NCBI RefSeq assembly: GCF_004117835.1
Contig: NZ_SDSC01000001.1
Coordinates: 372,001 to 436,000 of the forward strand
From: Macrococcus sp. DPC7161
GTDB taxonomy: Bacteria; Bacillota; Bacilli; Staphylococcales; Staphylococcaceae
Length of the DNA stretch: 64,000 bases
Direction: 5' to 3'
The position numbers and the translations under genes were made by a program. Below the pieces are notes generated by a model. That model was not told the DNA's origin. It saw nothing but the letters and a program-made list of their open reading frames with translations, and did no database searches. The number at the start of each line of letters is the position of its first letter. Positions within the stretch are counted from its first letter, which is position 1. Shown here piece by piece: positions 33,005 through 44,601 of this stretch.

Positions 33005-33037
33005 AAACCCTAGAGCCACATGGCTTTGGGGTTTTTT
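33005..33037 (+). terminator. glnA terminator
   Basis: AACCC-TAGAGCC and GGCTTTGGGGTT form an interrupted stem followed by six T (33032-33037), eight bases after the glnA stop. It supports reading the preceding codons as a genuine host gene end. Confidence 0.75.
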
Positions 33038-33348
33038 ATTTTGGACTCGAAAACTAAGCGTTTTTTATAATTATCAAGTTGTAGCATTTCCCATAATGGC
33101 ACATGTGTACTATGCATATCCCAAAAGAATAAATTGTGATAACATTTATATAAATTTATATTTATATATAATTATTTATTTTATAAGTACTATAATTCAG
33201 TTTTATAATTAAATGTGTATATTGACCGTATAAATCCCATAAAATAATATCAAATCGTACCATATTACATTTGTATAAACTTTATTGATTGCAGTTGTAA
33301 TTTTTACATGTTATAATCAAGCGAATTTACATGATAGGTGGATTAATT
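33038..33348. other. Intergenic, AT-rich, with promoter of DUF2332 gene
   Basis: No gene is visible in these 311 bases. At the right end TTGCAG (33289-33294), a 17-base spacer and TATAAT (33312-33317) form a good sigma-A promoter, followed by AGGTGG (33336-33341) and the ATG at 33349. The left two thirds show only AT-rich sequence with no clear structure. Confidence 0.65.
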
Positions 33349-34377
33349 ATGCCTGATAAAATTAGAACTCAATTTATTAAATATGGGGATGTTGTTGAAA
33401 AGGATAGTCCTTTTTATAAGCAGCTTGCACATTTAATTGCAAACAATGATGAATTATTATTACAACTCAAACCATATTGGCAGACAACACATTTCTTTTC
33501 TTTATATTTTGCTAGTGTATTAAAGGCGCTATATATACATGATCATAAATTACGTGAGTATTATTTAAATTTTAATGATAAGCCAAAGAAATTAACAGAA
33601 GAAAAATTTGATGTCTTTATTGATTTTCAAAACACTTATTTTGATGAAATTATTATGGATGTTCAAAGTCAATTTTTAAAGAAAAACATTGTTGAACGTG
33701 CTTCAGTATTTATTCCAATATTTAATGAAGTCATTCAAAGTCATGTTGAGGATGATTTTAACTTTATTGAATTAGGTGCACTCGCAGGTCTTTTATTAAA
33801 TTATGATTGGTATGGTTATACTTTTAATAAATCGGTTGAATTAGGACAAGTGAAAGATTTAAATATTAAAGTGAAGTTAAATGATTATCATGATGAAATA
33901 AAAGAGATGATGCATCCTACTTTTAAAGTAGGGATTACAAATAAAAAGTATGATTTATTAGAGGATGAAGATTACTTTTGGTTAATTAGTTTGTTTTATC
34001 CAGAAGAGATTAAAAGACGTAAGCATTTTATTAAAGCGCGTGAGATTTTCTTGAAGCACCCTGTAAATATTTTAGAAGGAAATGAATTGGAATTATTAGA
34101 GATGGTGTTGTCTCAATTAGATAATGATAAACCTACAATTATTTATCATATTCATACAACGAAATCTTGGTCAGATGATAAGAAAATAGCCTTAATGGAT
34201 ATCATTCAAAATTATGCCAATCAACGTGAAATTTATCATATTCATCATCAAATATTTGGTACTGATATAATTTGTGATACATTTGAAAATGGGCAGTTGG
34301 TGCGTAAGAAATATGCGAACTTTAATTTAAATGAAATGACAATAGAGTGGATGAAAGATAAACCGGTAGTATTATAA
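33349..34377 (+). CDS. DUF2332-family protein
   Basis: A 342-residue cytosolic protein. The ATG at 33349 follows AGGTGG at a good distance, so the in-frame ATG at 33331 is not used. The sequence has LTEEKFDVFIDFQ, FNFIELGALAGLLLNYDWYG and later NDKPTIIYHIHTTKSW, as in the DUF2332 family, which shows a methyltransferase-like nucleotide fold by comparison. No substrate is known. It has its own promoter and a bidirectional terminator shared with the aspartokinase gene. Confidence 0.75.
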   Translation: MPDKIRTQFIKYGDVVEKDSPFYKQLAHLIANNDELLLQLKPYWQTTHFFSLYFASVLKALYIHDHKLREYYLNFNDKPKKLTEEKFDVFIDFQNTYFDEIIMDVQSQFLKKNIVERASVFIPIFNEVIQSHVEDDFNFIELGALAGLLLNYDWYGYTFNKSVELGQVKDLNIKVKLNDYHDEIKEMMHPTFKVGITNKKYDLLEDEDYFWLISLFYPEEIKRRKHFIKAREIFLKHPVNILEGNELELLEMVLSQLDNDKPTIIYHIHTTKSWSDDKKIALMDIIQNYANQREIYHIHHQIFGTDIICDTFENGQLVRKKYANFNLNEMTIEWMKDKPVVL

Positions 34378-34412
34378 AGATGTTGAGACTTTTTAGTCTC
34401 AACATCTTTTTT
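34376..34412. terminator. Bidirectional terminator
   Basis: AAAGATGTTGAGACT (34376-34390), TTTT loop, AGTCTCAACATCTTT (34395-34409): a perfect 15-bp stem with T-rich flanks on the + strand and A-rich flanks upstream, serving both convergent genes. Confidence 0.9.
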
Positions 34413-34426
34413 AATTCTTAATGTTA

Positions 34427-35785
34427 TTACTCAAAATAGGCTTGATATAGTGCTTTTACAGCTTTATGTTCATCTTGTTGAGAAACACCAATCATGATTG
34501 ATATCTCACTTGATCCTTGGTTAATCATTTTGATATTGATGTGGTGATTTTTTAATGCAGATGTCGCTTTATTTGCTGTACCAATTGTTGTTTTCATACC
34601 TTCACCAACAATCATAATGATTGCAATATTTTCTTCTATATTGATTTCATCAATATTCAATGTATTATGGATTGCTTTTATTAATTCACTTTTTCGTCGC
34701 TGTAAGTCTTTTGTATTTACAATTACACTTAAATTATCGATGCCTGATGGAATATGTTCATATGATATTTCAAATGTTTCTAAAATAGATAGTAATTTTC
34801 TAGTAAATCCAATTTCTCGATTCATTAAAAATTTTTTAATATTGATACTTGAAAAACCAGCGTGACTGGCAATACCTACAACACCTTGTTTTTCTTTTTG
34901 CATCATAATCGTTGTTCCATTATGATCTGGGGCATTTGTATTTTTAATTTGAATTTGGGTATTTTGATGAATTAATGGTAATAATGCTTCATCGTGAAAT
35001 ACATTAAATCCAGCATAAGTTAATTCTCTTAATTCGCGATAAGTCATTTTATCAATGATTTTTGGATTTTCTTGTATGTTTGGATTGACTGAATAAATAC
35101 CTGATACATCTGTAAAGTTTTCATAAATGTTTGCATGAATACTTCTAGCCAATATGCTACCTGTTATGTCACTGCCACCTCTTGAAAAAGTGACGATATT
35201 GCCTGATTTTGAAATACCGTAAAATCCAGGACAAATGATTAAATCATATGATTTTAATTGTTGTTGAATGATGAGATTTAAATTTGAGTATGTATCATCA
35301 AGCACACATGCATTTGAAGGTTCATCGGTTACATAAAACTTACTTTCTTCAGGTAATAAACAATATGTTTTTTTGCCTAATTGATTAAAGTAATTTGTAA
35401 TGAGTATCGCATTAAAATATTCACCACGACTTTTTAATGCATCAGATAATCGATGAGGTTGATGTTGATATTTTTTAATTATTTGATGTATATGTTCAGA
35501 GATAAGATGTGAAATTTTTAATTCATTTGGTAAAGCCATTTCTGATTCAATTTCACGATATCTTTCAATAATTTTTTCAATTTTTTCTTGTATATCAAGG
35601 TTCTTTTCAATGTTTTCTATAATGTCGACGATATAATCGGTTAATTTCGTATCACCTGTAAATCTTGTTCCTGGTGCACTTACTACAATGATTTTTCTAC
35701 TTTCATCGCCACTTACGATATTAAACACTTTATCGATTTGTGACTTTGAGGCAACACTAGAGCCGCCAAATTTACTAACTTTCAT
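34427..35785 (-). CDS. Aspartokinase
   Basis: A 452-residue enzyme phosphorylating aspartate, the first step to threonine, methionine, lysine and diaminopimelate. The N-terminal kinase domain opens with KVSKFGGSSVASKSQI and has FSRGGSDITGSILA near 210. Two C-terminal ACT domains (about 310-452, with IMIVGEGMKTTIGTANKATS) would bind effectors. Length and layout match the B. subtilis ThrD/YclM type. It is divergent from hom-thrC-thrB across about 100 bases holding a 7-bp dyad, suggesting joint control and threonine-directed use. Confidence 0.92.
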   Translation of the reverse strand: MKVSKFGGSSVASKSQIDKVFNIVSGDESRKIIVVSAPGTRFTGDTKLTDYIVDIIENIEKNLDIQEKIEKIIERYREIESEMALPNELKISHLISEHIHQIIKKYQHQPHRLSDALKSRGEYFNAILITNYFNQLGKKTYCLLPEESKFYVTDEPSNACVLDDTYSNLNLIIQQQLKSYDLIICPGFYGISKSGNIVTFSRGGSDITGSILARSIHANIYENFTDVSGIYSVNPNIQENPKIIDKMTYRELRELTYAGFNVFHDEALLPLIHQNTQIQIKNTNAPDHNGTTIMMQKEKQGVVGIASHAGFSSINIKKFLMNREIGFTRKLLSILETFEISYEHIPSGIDNLSVIVNTKDLQRRKSELIKAIHNTLNIDEINIEENIAIIMIVGEGMKTTIGTANKATSALKNHHINIKMINQGSSEISIMIGVSQQDEHKAVKALYQAYFE

Positions 35786-35817
35786 AAAATTCCTCCTAAT
35801 GTCTTTACAAGTGATAT

Positions 35818-35836
35818 TAACAGTTATACACTGTTA
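35818..35836. promoter_or_regulatory. Palindromic operator candidate between aspartokinase and hom
   Basis: TAACAGT-TATAC-ACTGTTA is a perfect 7-bp dyad with a 5-bp spacer, centred between the two divergent start codons. No other dyad of this quality is in the gap. A dimeric regulator bound here could control both the first enzyme and the threonine branch. The regulator is unknown. Confidence 0.55.
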
Positions 35837-35886
35837 GTAAGTATTTTTCAAGTATACATTTGTATTTTTAGAGAGGACTGATTGGT

Positions 35887-37104
35887 TTGAAAAAAGTAAA
35901 AATTGCATTATTAGGTTTGGGAACAGTAGGTTCAGGTGTTATGAATATTTTAGAAATGAATAAAAATCAAATTTCAAAATATTATGATGTTGAACTTGAA
36001 ATTGTTAAAATATTAGTGAATGATGTGACGAAAAAAAGAGATGTACAAGTTGATCGTTCATTATTAACCAATCAGATAGAAGATATTTTAAATTTAGATG
36101 TAGATATTGTGATAGAAGTCATGGGTGGTATTGATCAAACGTTTAAACTGATTGAACAATGTTTAAATCGAAAAATCCATGTTATTACTGCAAATAAAGA
36201 TATGCTTGCTGCGCATTTAGAGCAATTAGAAAGCATTGCGACAAAAAATAAAGTAGCACTTAAATATGAGGCAAGTATAGCGGGTGGTATTCCAATAGTG
36301 AATGCAATCAATGCAGGACTTTCTGCAAATGTTATTCATCAATTTATGGGTATATTTAATGGCACATCAAACTTTATTTTGAGTAAAATGGCGAATGACC
36401 AAATGCAATATGAAGAAGCGTTAGCATTGGCTACAAAGTTAGGTTATGCTGAACTAGATCCTACAAATGATGTAGAAGGTATTGATGCAGCACGTAAAGT
36501 AGCGATTAGTTGTTATTTGGCATTTAATCAATTTGTTCATTTGGATGAAGTATCTGTTAGCGGCATTTCTGATGTTACTTTAGAGCATATTGAAATCGCA
36601 AAATCATTAGGTTATCGTATTAAACTTATTGGATCAGGTGCATATGATGGTCATAAGGTTGTGGCTTCTGTTCACTCGACATGTATACCAATGGCACATC
36701 AATTGGCACATGTAGAAAATGAATACAATGCAATTTATATTGAGGGGAATGCTGTTGGGGATACTATGTACTATGGAAAGGGTGCAGGCAGTCTCGCAAC
36801 AGGTAGTGCAGTTGTAAGTGATTTACTTTATATCATTGAACGCTTTGATTCAAATCACACATTGCCACTTCACCTTGAAGTTGATAACGCACAACATAAA
36901 TCATCACTTGTAATAGAAGAAGACCAATTTTTAGTAATAATTAATGTATCTAATAATAACCAAATGCTAGAAGAAGTAATGAAGCAATTTGATTTTAAAC
37001 AACAATCGGATTGTTATTATGCGAAATTAAATGAAGCAGATGTACTGGCTTTATCAAAAATAGAAGACATTAAATTTAAGAAATATCGAATTGAGGGCGA
37101 ATAA
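35887..37104 (+). CDS. hom: Homoserine dehydrogenase
   Basis: A 405-residue enzyme reducing aspartate semialdehyde to homoserine with NAD(P)H. The Rossmann start is [18 protein letters not shown]. The family motif is seen in [15 protein letters not shown] and [12 protein letters not shown], and the catalytic region in [19 protein letters not shown]. The C-terminal 70 residues are a short, divergent ACT-like tail. It starts with TTG at 35887 after GAGAGGACTG. First gene of the hom-thrC-thrB operon. Confidence 0.93.
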   Translation: MKKVKIALLGLGTVGSGVMNILEMNKNQISKYYDVELEIVKILVNDVTKKRDVQVDRSLLTNQIEDILNLDVDIVIEVMGGIDQTFKLIEQCLNRKIHVITANKDMLAAHLEQLESIATKNKVALKYEASIAGGIPIVNAINAGLSANVIHQFMGIFNGTSNFILSKMANDQMQYEEALALATKLGYAELDPTNDVEGIDAARKVAISCYLAFNQFVHLDEVSVSGISDVTLEHIEIAKSLGYRIKLIGSGAYDGHKVVASVHSTCIPMAHQLAHVENEYNAIYIEGNAVGDTMYYGKGAGSLATGSAVVSDLLYIIERFDSNHTLPLHLEVDNAQHKSSLVIEEDQFLVIINVSNNNQMLEEVMKQFDFKQQSDCYYAKLNEADVLALSKIEDIKFKKYRIEGE

Positions 37105-37105
37105 G

Positions 37106-38170
37106 ATGAAAAGATGGAAAGGATTATTAGAAGAATACAAATCATTTTTACCAGTAGATGAAAATACACCTATGCTAACATTAAATGAAGGTAGCACACC
37201 ACTTGTTTATTTATCTCATATTTCAAATGTTATTGAATGCGATGTTTATGCGAAATTAGAAGGATTAAATCCAACAGGGTCGTTTAAAGACCGCGGTATG
37301 GTAATGGCTGTAGCGAAAGCAAAAGAAAAAGGTAGCGAAGTTGTTATTTGTGCATCTACAGGTAATACATCAGCTTCAGCTGCGGCATATGCTGCAAGAA
37401 GTGGTTTAAAGACAATTGTAGTTATTCCAGAAGGTAAAATTGCTGCAGGTAAAATGGCGCAAGCAATTGCTTATGGTGCAGAAATTGTTCAAATTAAAGG
37501 AAATTTCGATGATGCTTTAAATATCGTAAAGGAGATTGCCGCTTCTCATGACAAAATTGCATTAGTGAATTCTGTCAATCCATATCGTATTGAGGGTCAA
37601 AAGACAGGTGCATTTGAAATTATTGAACAATTAGAAAACTACCCAGATATATTGGCAATACCTGTGGGTAATGCCGGGAATATTACAGCATATTGGAAAG
37701 GTTTTAATGAATATCAAAAGGTGAAATCGGGTAAACTACCTAAAATGTTTGGTTTTCAAGCAGAAGGCGCTAGTCCAATTGTGCAAAATAAAGTGATTGA
37801 AAATCCAGAAACGATTGCAACAGCAATTAGAATTGGTAATCCTGCAAGTTGGCAGTTTGCTAATGAAGCAATTCATCAATCTAATGGATTAATTGAAAGT
37901 GTTACAGATGAAGAAATTTTATATGCTTATCGTTTAATGACACACCATGAAGGACTATTTTTTGAACCAGCAAGTAATGCAAGTATTGCAGGTTTATTAA
38001 AAGTACATGAATCTGGGAAATTACAAAAAGGACAAACGATTGTTGCGATACTTACAGGGAATGGATTGAAAGACCCTGATACTGCGATAAGTGCTAATGC
38101 ATTTGAAACAACAGTTTTAGAAAATGAAAAATCTGATATTATTTCGTTTATTGAATCGAGGTTAGTTTAA
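37106..38170 (+). CDS. thrC: Threonine synthase
   Basis: A 354-residue PLP enzyme converting phosphohomoserine to threonine. The PLP lysine motif is [11 protein letters not shown] near residue 56-66. [20 protein letters not shown] and [15 protein letters not shown] are the phosphate-binding glycine loops. The start at 37106 lies one base after hom's stop with GAGGGCGAATAAG upstream. It overlaps thrB by one base. Confidence 0.95.
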   Translation: MKRWKGLLEEYKSFLPVDENTPMLTLNEGSTPLVYLSHISNVIECDVYAKLEGLNPTGSFKDRGMVMAVAKAKEKGSEVVICASTGNTSASAAAYAARSGLKTIVVIPEGKIAAGKMAQAIAYGAEIVQIKGNFDDALNIVKEIAASHDKIALVNSVNPYRIEGQKTGAFEIIEQLENYPDILAIPVGNAGNITAYWKGFNEYQKVKSGKLPKMFGFQAEGASPIVQNKVIENPETIATAIRIGNPASWQFANEAIHQSNGLIESVTDEEILYAYRLMTHHEGLFFEPASNASIAGLLKVHESGKLQKGQTIVAILTGNGLKDPDTAISANAFETTVLENEKSDIISFIESRLV

Positions 38171-39063
38171 TGGTAAAAATTAAAATTCCAGGTTCTACTT
38201 CTAATTTAGGACCAGGTTTTGATTCGATAGGGATGGCGGTTAACCGCTATCTCTATTTAGATGTTCAGCTGAGTGAAACAACAAGTATTACTCATGAAGG
38301 TGACATGTTGAAAGATGTGATAGATAATGATTCGCATTATTTAAGAAAGTATTTGAATTATTTTTATAACTATTTTAAAGATAGAGGTATTATCAATTAT
38401 CAATTAAATTTTAAAATTCACATGTCTTCAGAGATTCCTTTAGCAAGAGGTTTAGGCTCTTCTGCGAGTTGTTTAATTGCAAGTTTAGAAATCATCAATT
38501 ATTTTTATGACTTAAAGTTAACAACGCAAGATAAATTGTTATTTTTAACTCAAATCGAAGGGCATCCAGATAATGTTGCACCGAGTTTGTTTGGTGGTAT
38601 TACCATTTCTCATTATGATGGGAAGAAAGTTGATACAGTTGTTGCACCAGGTATAGAGTGGCCAATGTATACTTTTGTACCCAATTTCGAGTTAAAAACA
38701 AGTGTTGCGCGTAATGTATTGCCGAGTCAATTGCCTTATCAAGAAGCAGTTGATGCCAGTGCAATTAGTAATGTCTTAGTAGCAAGTTTGTTTGCTAAAG
38801 ATTATGAAACATTAGGTAGAAAAATGATGAGTGATAAATTACATGAACCTTATCGTCATGCATTATTACCTCACTATGAAAGTATTAAATTTGCAATTAA
38901 GGGACTAGGGTATTGTTTTTTAAGTGGTGCTGGGCCAACCATCTTTATTATGCTAAAGCCCGATAAAGTCCAAGAAGCATTAAAGTATATTGATAATTTA
39001 CAACTAGATGGCACTTTAAGCAAAATAGAAAGTGACAATATTGGAACAACAGTAACTGTATAA
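38170..39063 (+). CDS. thrB: Homoserine kinase
   Basis: A 297-residue GHMP kinase that phosphorylates homoserine. The N-terminal IPGSTSNLGPGFDSIGMAV and ATP loop IPLARGLGSSASCLIA are diagnostic, as is the C-terminal FLSGAGPTIF. Start overlaps the thrC stop (TAATG). It completes the threonine operon. Confidence 0.95.
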   Translation: MVKIKIPGSTSNLGPGFDSIGMAVNRYLYLDVQLSETTSITHEGDMLKDVIDNDSHYLRKYLNYFYNYFKDRGIINYQLNFKIHMSSEIPLARGLGSSASCLIASLEIINYFYDLKLTTQDKLLFLTQIEGHPDNVAPSLFGGITISHYDGKKVDTVVAPGIEWPMYTFVPNFELKTSVARNVLPSQLPYQEAVDASAISNVLVASLFAKDYETLGRKMMSDKLHEPYRHALLPHYESIKFAIKGLGYCFLSGAGPTIFIMLKPDKVQEALKYIDNLQLDGTLSKIESDNIGTTVTV

Positions 39064-39108
39064 CTTTAATATGTTAAAATGTACTTATCAAATTGATGAG
39101 GTGACATT

Positions 39109-39915
39109 ATGGAATATAAAATGATCGTTTTAGATATGGATGATACTTTAATGACTTCAGATAATAAAATGTCAGAAGGTACAAAACAAGCGTTATTAGA
39201 TATTCAAAAACAAGGGGTTAAAGTTGTACTTGCTTCAGGAAGACCAACAGGTGGTATGGTTCCAACAGCTTTAGAGCTTGAGCTTGATAGAAACGAGTCT
39301 TATATATTAAGTTATAATGGTGCACATGTGATTTCAATGAAAGATCAATCATTATTAACGAGTCAACCAGTAACAAAATCACAATTTGATGCAATCTACG
39401 ATTATTGCCAATCTAATGGATTATTTGTTCTGACTTATGTGGATGATGAAATCATATATGATGGTGAACATGAATATATGAACATTGAACATGATTTAAC
39501 AGGGTTACCGATGAAAAAAGTAGACAATTTAAAATCATTTATTCAATCAGATGTGCCTAAGGTTTTATCTGTAGATTACGAAGCACACATCAGTCAATTG
39601 AATCAACAATTAGATGGCCATTTTGGTGAAGACATACATGCGACGACTTCAAAGCCATTCTTTTTAGAATTTATGCATCAAAATGTTTCTAAAGGTCAAG
39701 TATTGAAACAATTATGTGATATGATAAATATCCCTGCCGAAGCTGTCATTTGTGTCGGTGATAGTAACAATGATAAAGATATGCTAGAATTTGCTGGTTT
39801 AGGTATTGCTATGGGAAATGCAAATGAAGCAATTAAACAAGTTGCAGATGATATTACAGATGACAATAACAATGATGGCATCAAAAAAATGATTGAAAAA
39901 TATTTCAATCATTAA
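39109..39915 (+). CDS. HAD-superfamily Cof-type phosphatase
   Basis: A 268-residue hydrolase. Motif I is LDMDDTLMTSDNK, with the nucleophile and general-acid Asp. Motif II has LASGRPTGG. Motifs III and IV are seen in KGQVLKQLCD and CVGDSNNDKDMLEFAG. The large C2b cap lies between them. Substrate may be a sugar phosphate or flavin nucleotide; not resolvable from sequence. AGGTGACAT precedes the start. It overlaps panE at its 3' end by 11 bases on the opposite strand. Confidence 0.88.
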   Translation: MEYKMIVLDMDDTLMTSDNKMSEGTKQALLDIQKQGVKVVLASGRPTGGMVPTALELELDRNESYILSYNGAHVISMKDQSLLTSQPVTKSQFDAIYDYCQSNGLFVLTYVDDEIIYDGEHEYMNIEHDLTGLPMKKVDNLKSFIQSDVPKVLSVDYEAHISQLNQQLDGHFGEDIHATTSKPFFLEFMHQNVSKGQVLKQLCDMINIPAEAVICVGDSNNDKDMLEFAGLGIAMGNANEAIKQVADDITDDNNNDGIKKMIEKYFNH

Positions 39916-40765
39916 ATCTATTTTGATAGCCTTTTAATAATAATGTAACAGTATCGATGTACGGTGTTGTTACATTATTTTTTTTGGCGATGTATTGTAT
40001 ATAGCCTTGTATGAATTCGTATTCAGTAGGTTGTAAGTTGATACGGTCATAGTACATCGATGTACCCATGTTTGCATCATAGTTTAAATAGATATTGATA
40101 ATTTCATCTATGGATGTTGTCAATTGAATACCATCAGACTGTGCAACATCAAAGCCTTCTTTTAGAAGCGCCTTAGTAAATGCCAATATTTCTGGGTCGT
40201 TTAATACTTGAGCAGTATTTAAAGTTAAGGCAGTTACTGAATTAATCCCCAAATTAACGAGTAATTTCATCCATAATTTTGATTGATAATCTTCACTAAG
40301 TTCGATATTCAAAGCAGTTGATTGAAATACTAATTTCAATTGTTTTGTATCTTTGTTCACAGGGAGTATCAGAGTATTGTCTTGAAAATGAATGACGGCA
40401 TCATTGGTTTTTTGACCACTAATATAAACGACAGCCTGGTATGTTTTAAGATGTTTAAATCGTTCTGTCTGAGAATAACCATTTTGGCAAATGATGATAA
40501 TGGTATCATCATGAATCATTTGTTCAATGTAGGGCATGATTTGATCAATGTGAATTGCTTTAGTCGTAACGAATATAATGTCGCTTTTTTGGACAGTTTT
40601 TTCATTCAACGGAATTACTGAAATAGGGAGTTCATTGAAAATGCCGTCTTTTTTTATTTTAAGTTGTCTTGATGTTCGGCCATATATAATTACATCAAAT
40701 TGTGGAGAGATGAATGAGGCAATGATACTACCTACCGCACCTGCACCGATAATAGAAATTTTCAT
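39905..40765 (-). CDS. panE: 2-dehydropantoate 2-reductase
   Basis: A 286-residue NADPH enzyme making pantoate for pantothenate synthesis. The Rossmann start IIGAGAVGSIIASFI and the motif QNGYSQTERF, then LWMKLLVNLGINSVTAL with the catalytic Lys, fit the ApbA/PanE family. It faces away from panB, with 115 bases between the two start codons. Together with panB and panC it gives most of the pantothenate route. Assignment to PanE is supported by context, because ApbA-family members can act on other 2-ketoacids. Confidence 0.88.
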   Translation of the reverse strand: MKISIIGAGAVGSIIASFISPQFDVIIYGRTSRQLKIKKDGIFNELPISVIPLNEKTVQKSDIIFVTTKAIHIDQIMPYIEQMIHDDTIIIICQNGYSQTERFKHLKTYQAVVYISGQKTNDAVIHFQDNTLILPVNKDTKQLKLVFQSTALNIELSEDYQSKLWMKLLVNLGINSVTALTLNTAQVLNDPEILAFTKALLKEGFDVAQSDGIQLTTSIDEIINIYLNYDANMGTSMYYDRINLQPTEYEFIQGYIQYIAKKNNVTTPYIDTVTLLLKGYQNRFND

Positions 40766-40880
40766 AATTTATCCTTTCAAAATTTAAATGATCTATTTTA
40801 TAAAAATATTAATGGTTAATATGTACAAGTTTAATTTTAAACAATATAATAACAAATGACTATATGGAGGATGTGACAAT

Positions 40881-42537
<1,657 letters not shown>

Positions 42538-42582
42538 TGATATAAATTAAGGTATAATTGAAGTAACAAAGGAGATGAGCAT

Positions 42583-42900
42583 ATGGTTAATGGACAAACA
42601 AACTTATTTGATGATGTTTTGAAAACAGATGAAACATTTGTGATTGTAGTACAAGGAGTTTATGAAAAAGATGGACAAATCATTAAGAAAATCTTAAGAG
42701 AATATCCGAGTTTGGATTCAATTGCAATGCATCGATTATTTGAACATTTAAAAGATACGTATTTAAACGAGCCATTCGATGAACATATGGTCTTTTATGA
42801 TATTACCGTTTATACAAATGAAGATTATGCTGCTGATCATATCTTTGCACATACGAAAAGACATAAAGGGGCTCATCACTGGACACATACATCTAAATAA
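42583..42900 (+). CDS. Conserved-looking hypothetical protein
   Basis: A 105-residue protein with AAAGGAGATGAG upstream. It has a compact alpha/beta sequence (FVIVVQGVYEKDGQIIKKIL ... YDITVYTNEDYAADHIF) and a His-rich basic end (HTKRHKGAHHWTHTSK). It lies where panD would be expected but shows no resemblance to PanD. The His cluster might bind metal; that is speculation. Confidence 0.65.
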   Translation: MVNGQTNLFDDVLKTDETFVIVVQGVYEKDGQIIKKILREYPSLDSIAMHRLFEHLKDTYLNEPFDEHMVFYDITVYTNEDYAADHIFAHTKRHKGAHHWTHTSK

Positions 42901-42917
42901 TGGGAATAAATATTAAA

Positions 42918-42955
42918 AAATAAGGATTGAGGCATTTTGCCTCAATCCTTATTTT
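42918..42955. terminator. Bidirectional terminator
   Basis: AATAAGGATTGAGGCA and TGCCTCAATCCTTATT form a perfect 16-bp stem around TTT, with A-rich and T-rich flanks, between two convergent genes. It overlaps the permease stop codon. Confidence 0.9.
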
Positions 42956-44394
42956 GATTCGATATGGTGTTCTGATAAATCCATCTCTGTTAATTTTACA
43001 ATTTTCGTTTTATGAATCGCTTTATAACCGAAGTAACATGCAATCGTAAGAATGATTGGCATTAATGATTCTAATAACTTTGGCCAGTTAAGTGCTTGAA
43101 TATCAGCAATCGATTGGCCGATAAATAAAAATAGTATTGCACAAATAACAATGATAGGTCCTAACGGATATAAAGGTGATTTATATGTAAGTAATTGATT
43201 CATATTTTTATTTTGTTTTTTGATCGCCATTCTTAATCTTACTTGGCTTATTATACTAATTCCCCATACAATAAGGACTAATGTTCCAACCATATTTAAT
43301 AACTTAGCATAGCCACCCATATTAAAATTGGCATATATAATTGATAGTGTAATTAAAATAGTCGTTAATATTAAAGCATTATATGGCATGTTTCTTTTAT
43401 TTAACTTACCAACTGCTCGAATGCCTTGTCCATGTGAACTGATTGAATATAATAAACGACTTGTTGCATATAAACCAGAATTACCTGCTGATAATACTGA
43501 TGTTAAAATGACAGCATTCATAACGCTTGCTGCAAATAATACCCCAACTCGTTCAAAAATAATTGTAAATGGGCTCATTGCAACATTTGAACCTTCATTT
43601 AATAATCTAGGATCAGTGTAAGGAATTAAACATGCAATGATAAAAATAGAACCTATATAGAAGAATAGTATTCTGAAAAATACTTGTTTAATGGCTTTAG
43701 GCATTGCTTCTTTAGGATTTTCTGATTCGCCAGCTGTAACAGCAACGACTTCGGTACCACCAAATGAGAATCCCGCTACCACTAATACACCTAACATGCC
43801 TAAAATACCGTTGTTAAATGGTGCTTCTTTATAAGTGAAATTTTTTAATCCTACAGGTTCATGGTTGAGAATACCAAAAATCATTAACACACCTATAATT
43901 AAAAATAATATAATGGTAGCTACTTTGACAAAAGCAAACCAATATTCAGCTTCACCAAATGATTTCACTGAAAATGCATTTAAAATAAACAATAATGCAA
44001 GAAATATGATGCACCATACTAGTGAGGGAATACCGTTAAACATATCCCAGTATGTTAATACTTTAGATGCAGTAATGATATCAATACCCGTTACAAGGCT
44101 CCAAATTAACCAATATAACCATCCTACTGTGAAACCAGCTGCAGGGTCAATAAAACGATTGGCATACGCGCTAAACGATCCTGAAACGGGATAGAAAGTT
44201 GCAAGTTCTCCGAGTGCTGTCATCAAAAAGTAAATCATCACACCAATAATGGCATATGCAAGTAATGCACCACCTGGACCTGCTTGAGAAATCACAGCAC
44301 CACTGGCCATAAATAAACCTGTTCCAATTGATCCGCCAATTGCAATCATTGAAATATGTCTTGTTTTTAAGTCTCTATCTAATTGTTTTGTCAT
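42949..44394 (-). CDS. Amino-acid permease (APC family, AAT type)
   Basis: A 481-residue membrane protein with about 12 helices. The start DLKTRHISMIAIGGSIGTGLF is the classic APC signature, followed by GPGGALLAYAIIGVMIYFLM and later GFSFGGTEVVAVTAGESENP. It imports an amino acid with protons. LysP-like, aromatic or Gln/Ala permeases share this pattern, so the substrate is open. It is divergent from katA. Confidence 0.88.
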   Translation of the reverse strand: MTKQLDRDLKTRHISMIAIGGSIGTGLFMASGAVISQAGPGGALLAYAIIGVMIYFLMTALGELATFYPVSGSFSAYANRFIDPAAGFTVGWLYWLIWSLVTGIDIITASKVLTYWDMFNGIPSLVWCIIFLALLFILNAFSVKSFGEAEYWFAFVKVATIILFLIIGVLMIFGILNHEPVGLKNFTYKEAPFNNGILGMLGVLVVAGFSFGGTEVVAVTAGESENPKEAMPKAIKQVFFRILFFYIGSIFIIACLIPYTDPRLLNEGSNVAMSPFTIIFERVGVLFAASVMNAVILTSVLSAGNSGLYATSRLLYSISSHGQGIRAVGKLNKRNMPYNALILTTILITLSIIYANFNMGGYAKLLNMVGTLVLIVWGISIISQVRLRMAIKKQNKNMNQLLTYKSPLYPLGPIIVICAILFLFIGQSIADIQALNWPKLLESLMPIILTIACYFGYKAIHKTKIVKLTEMDLSEHHIESK

Positions 44395-44511
44395 TTCTCC
44401 ACCTTACTTTCCAATAAATATATTTATCATTGTAAAAGTTTTTTGAAAATTTAGCAACTAAAAGTTTTAAAGCATAAAACCTTTAAAGTGTTAAAGTAAT
44501 GAAATTTATTG

Positions 44512-44532
44512 AATTTTAAGAAGTTTAAAATT
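44512..44532. promoter_or_regulatory. Palindrome in the katA promoter region
   Basis: Arms AATTTTAA (44512-44519) and TTAAAATT (44525-44532) are a perfect 8-bp dyad with a 5-bp spacer, just before a TTGTTT...TATATT promoter-like region. katA in staphylococci is PerR-controlled, but this dyad does not fit the 7-1-7 PerR box (TTATAAT-N-ATTATAA), so the factor is uncertain. Confidence 0.45.
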
Positions 44533-44601
44533 GTTTGTTTGGGTGTATATTAATAGTGAGACATTAAAAATGTTCATCAATAAATGGAAAGTAGGGGTAC
44601 A

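Noticed and set aside
44395-44601. Classical PerR box for katA
   Set aside because: No sequence with the TTATAAT-N-ATTATAA layout could be found by eye.
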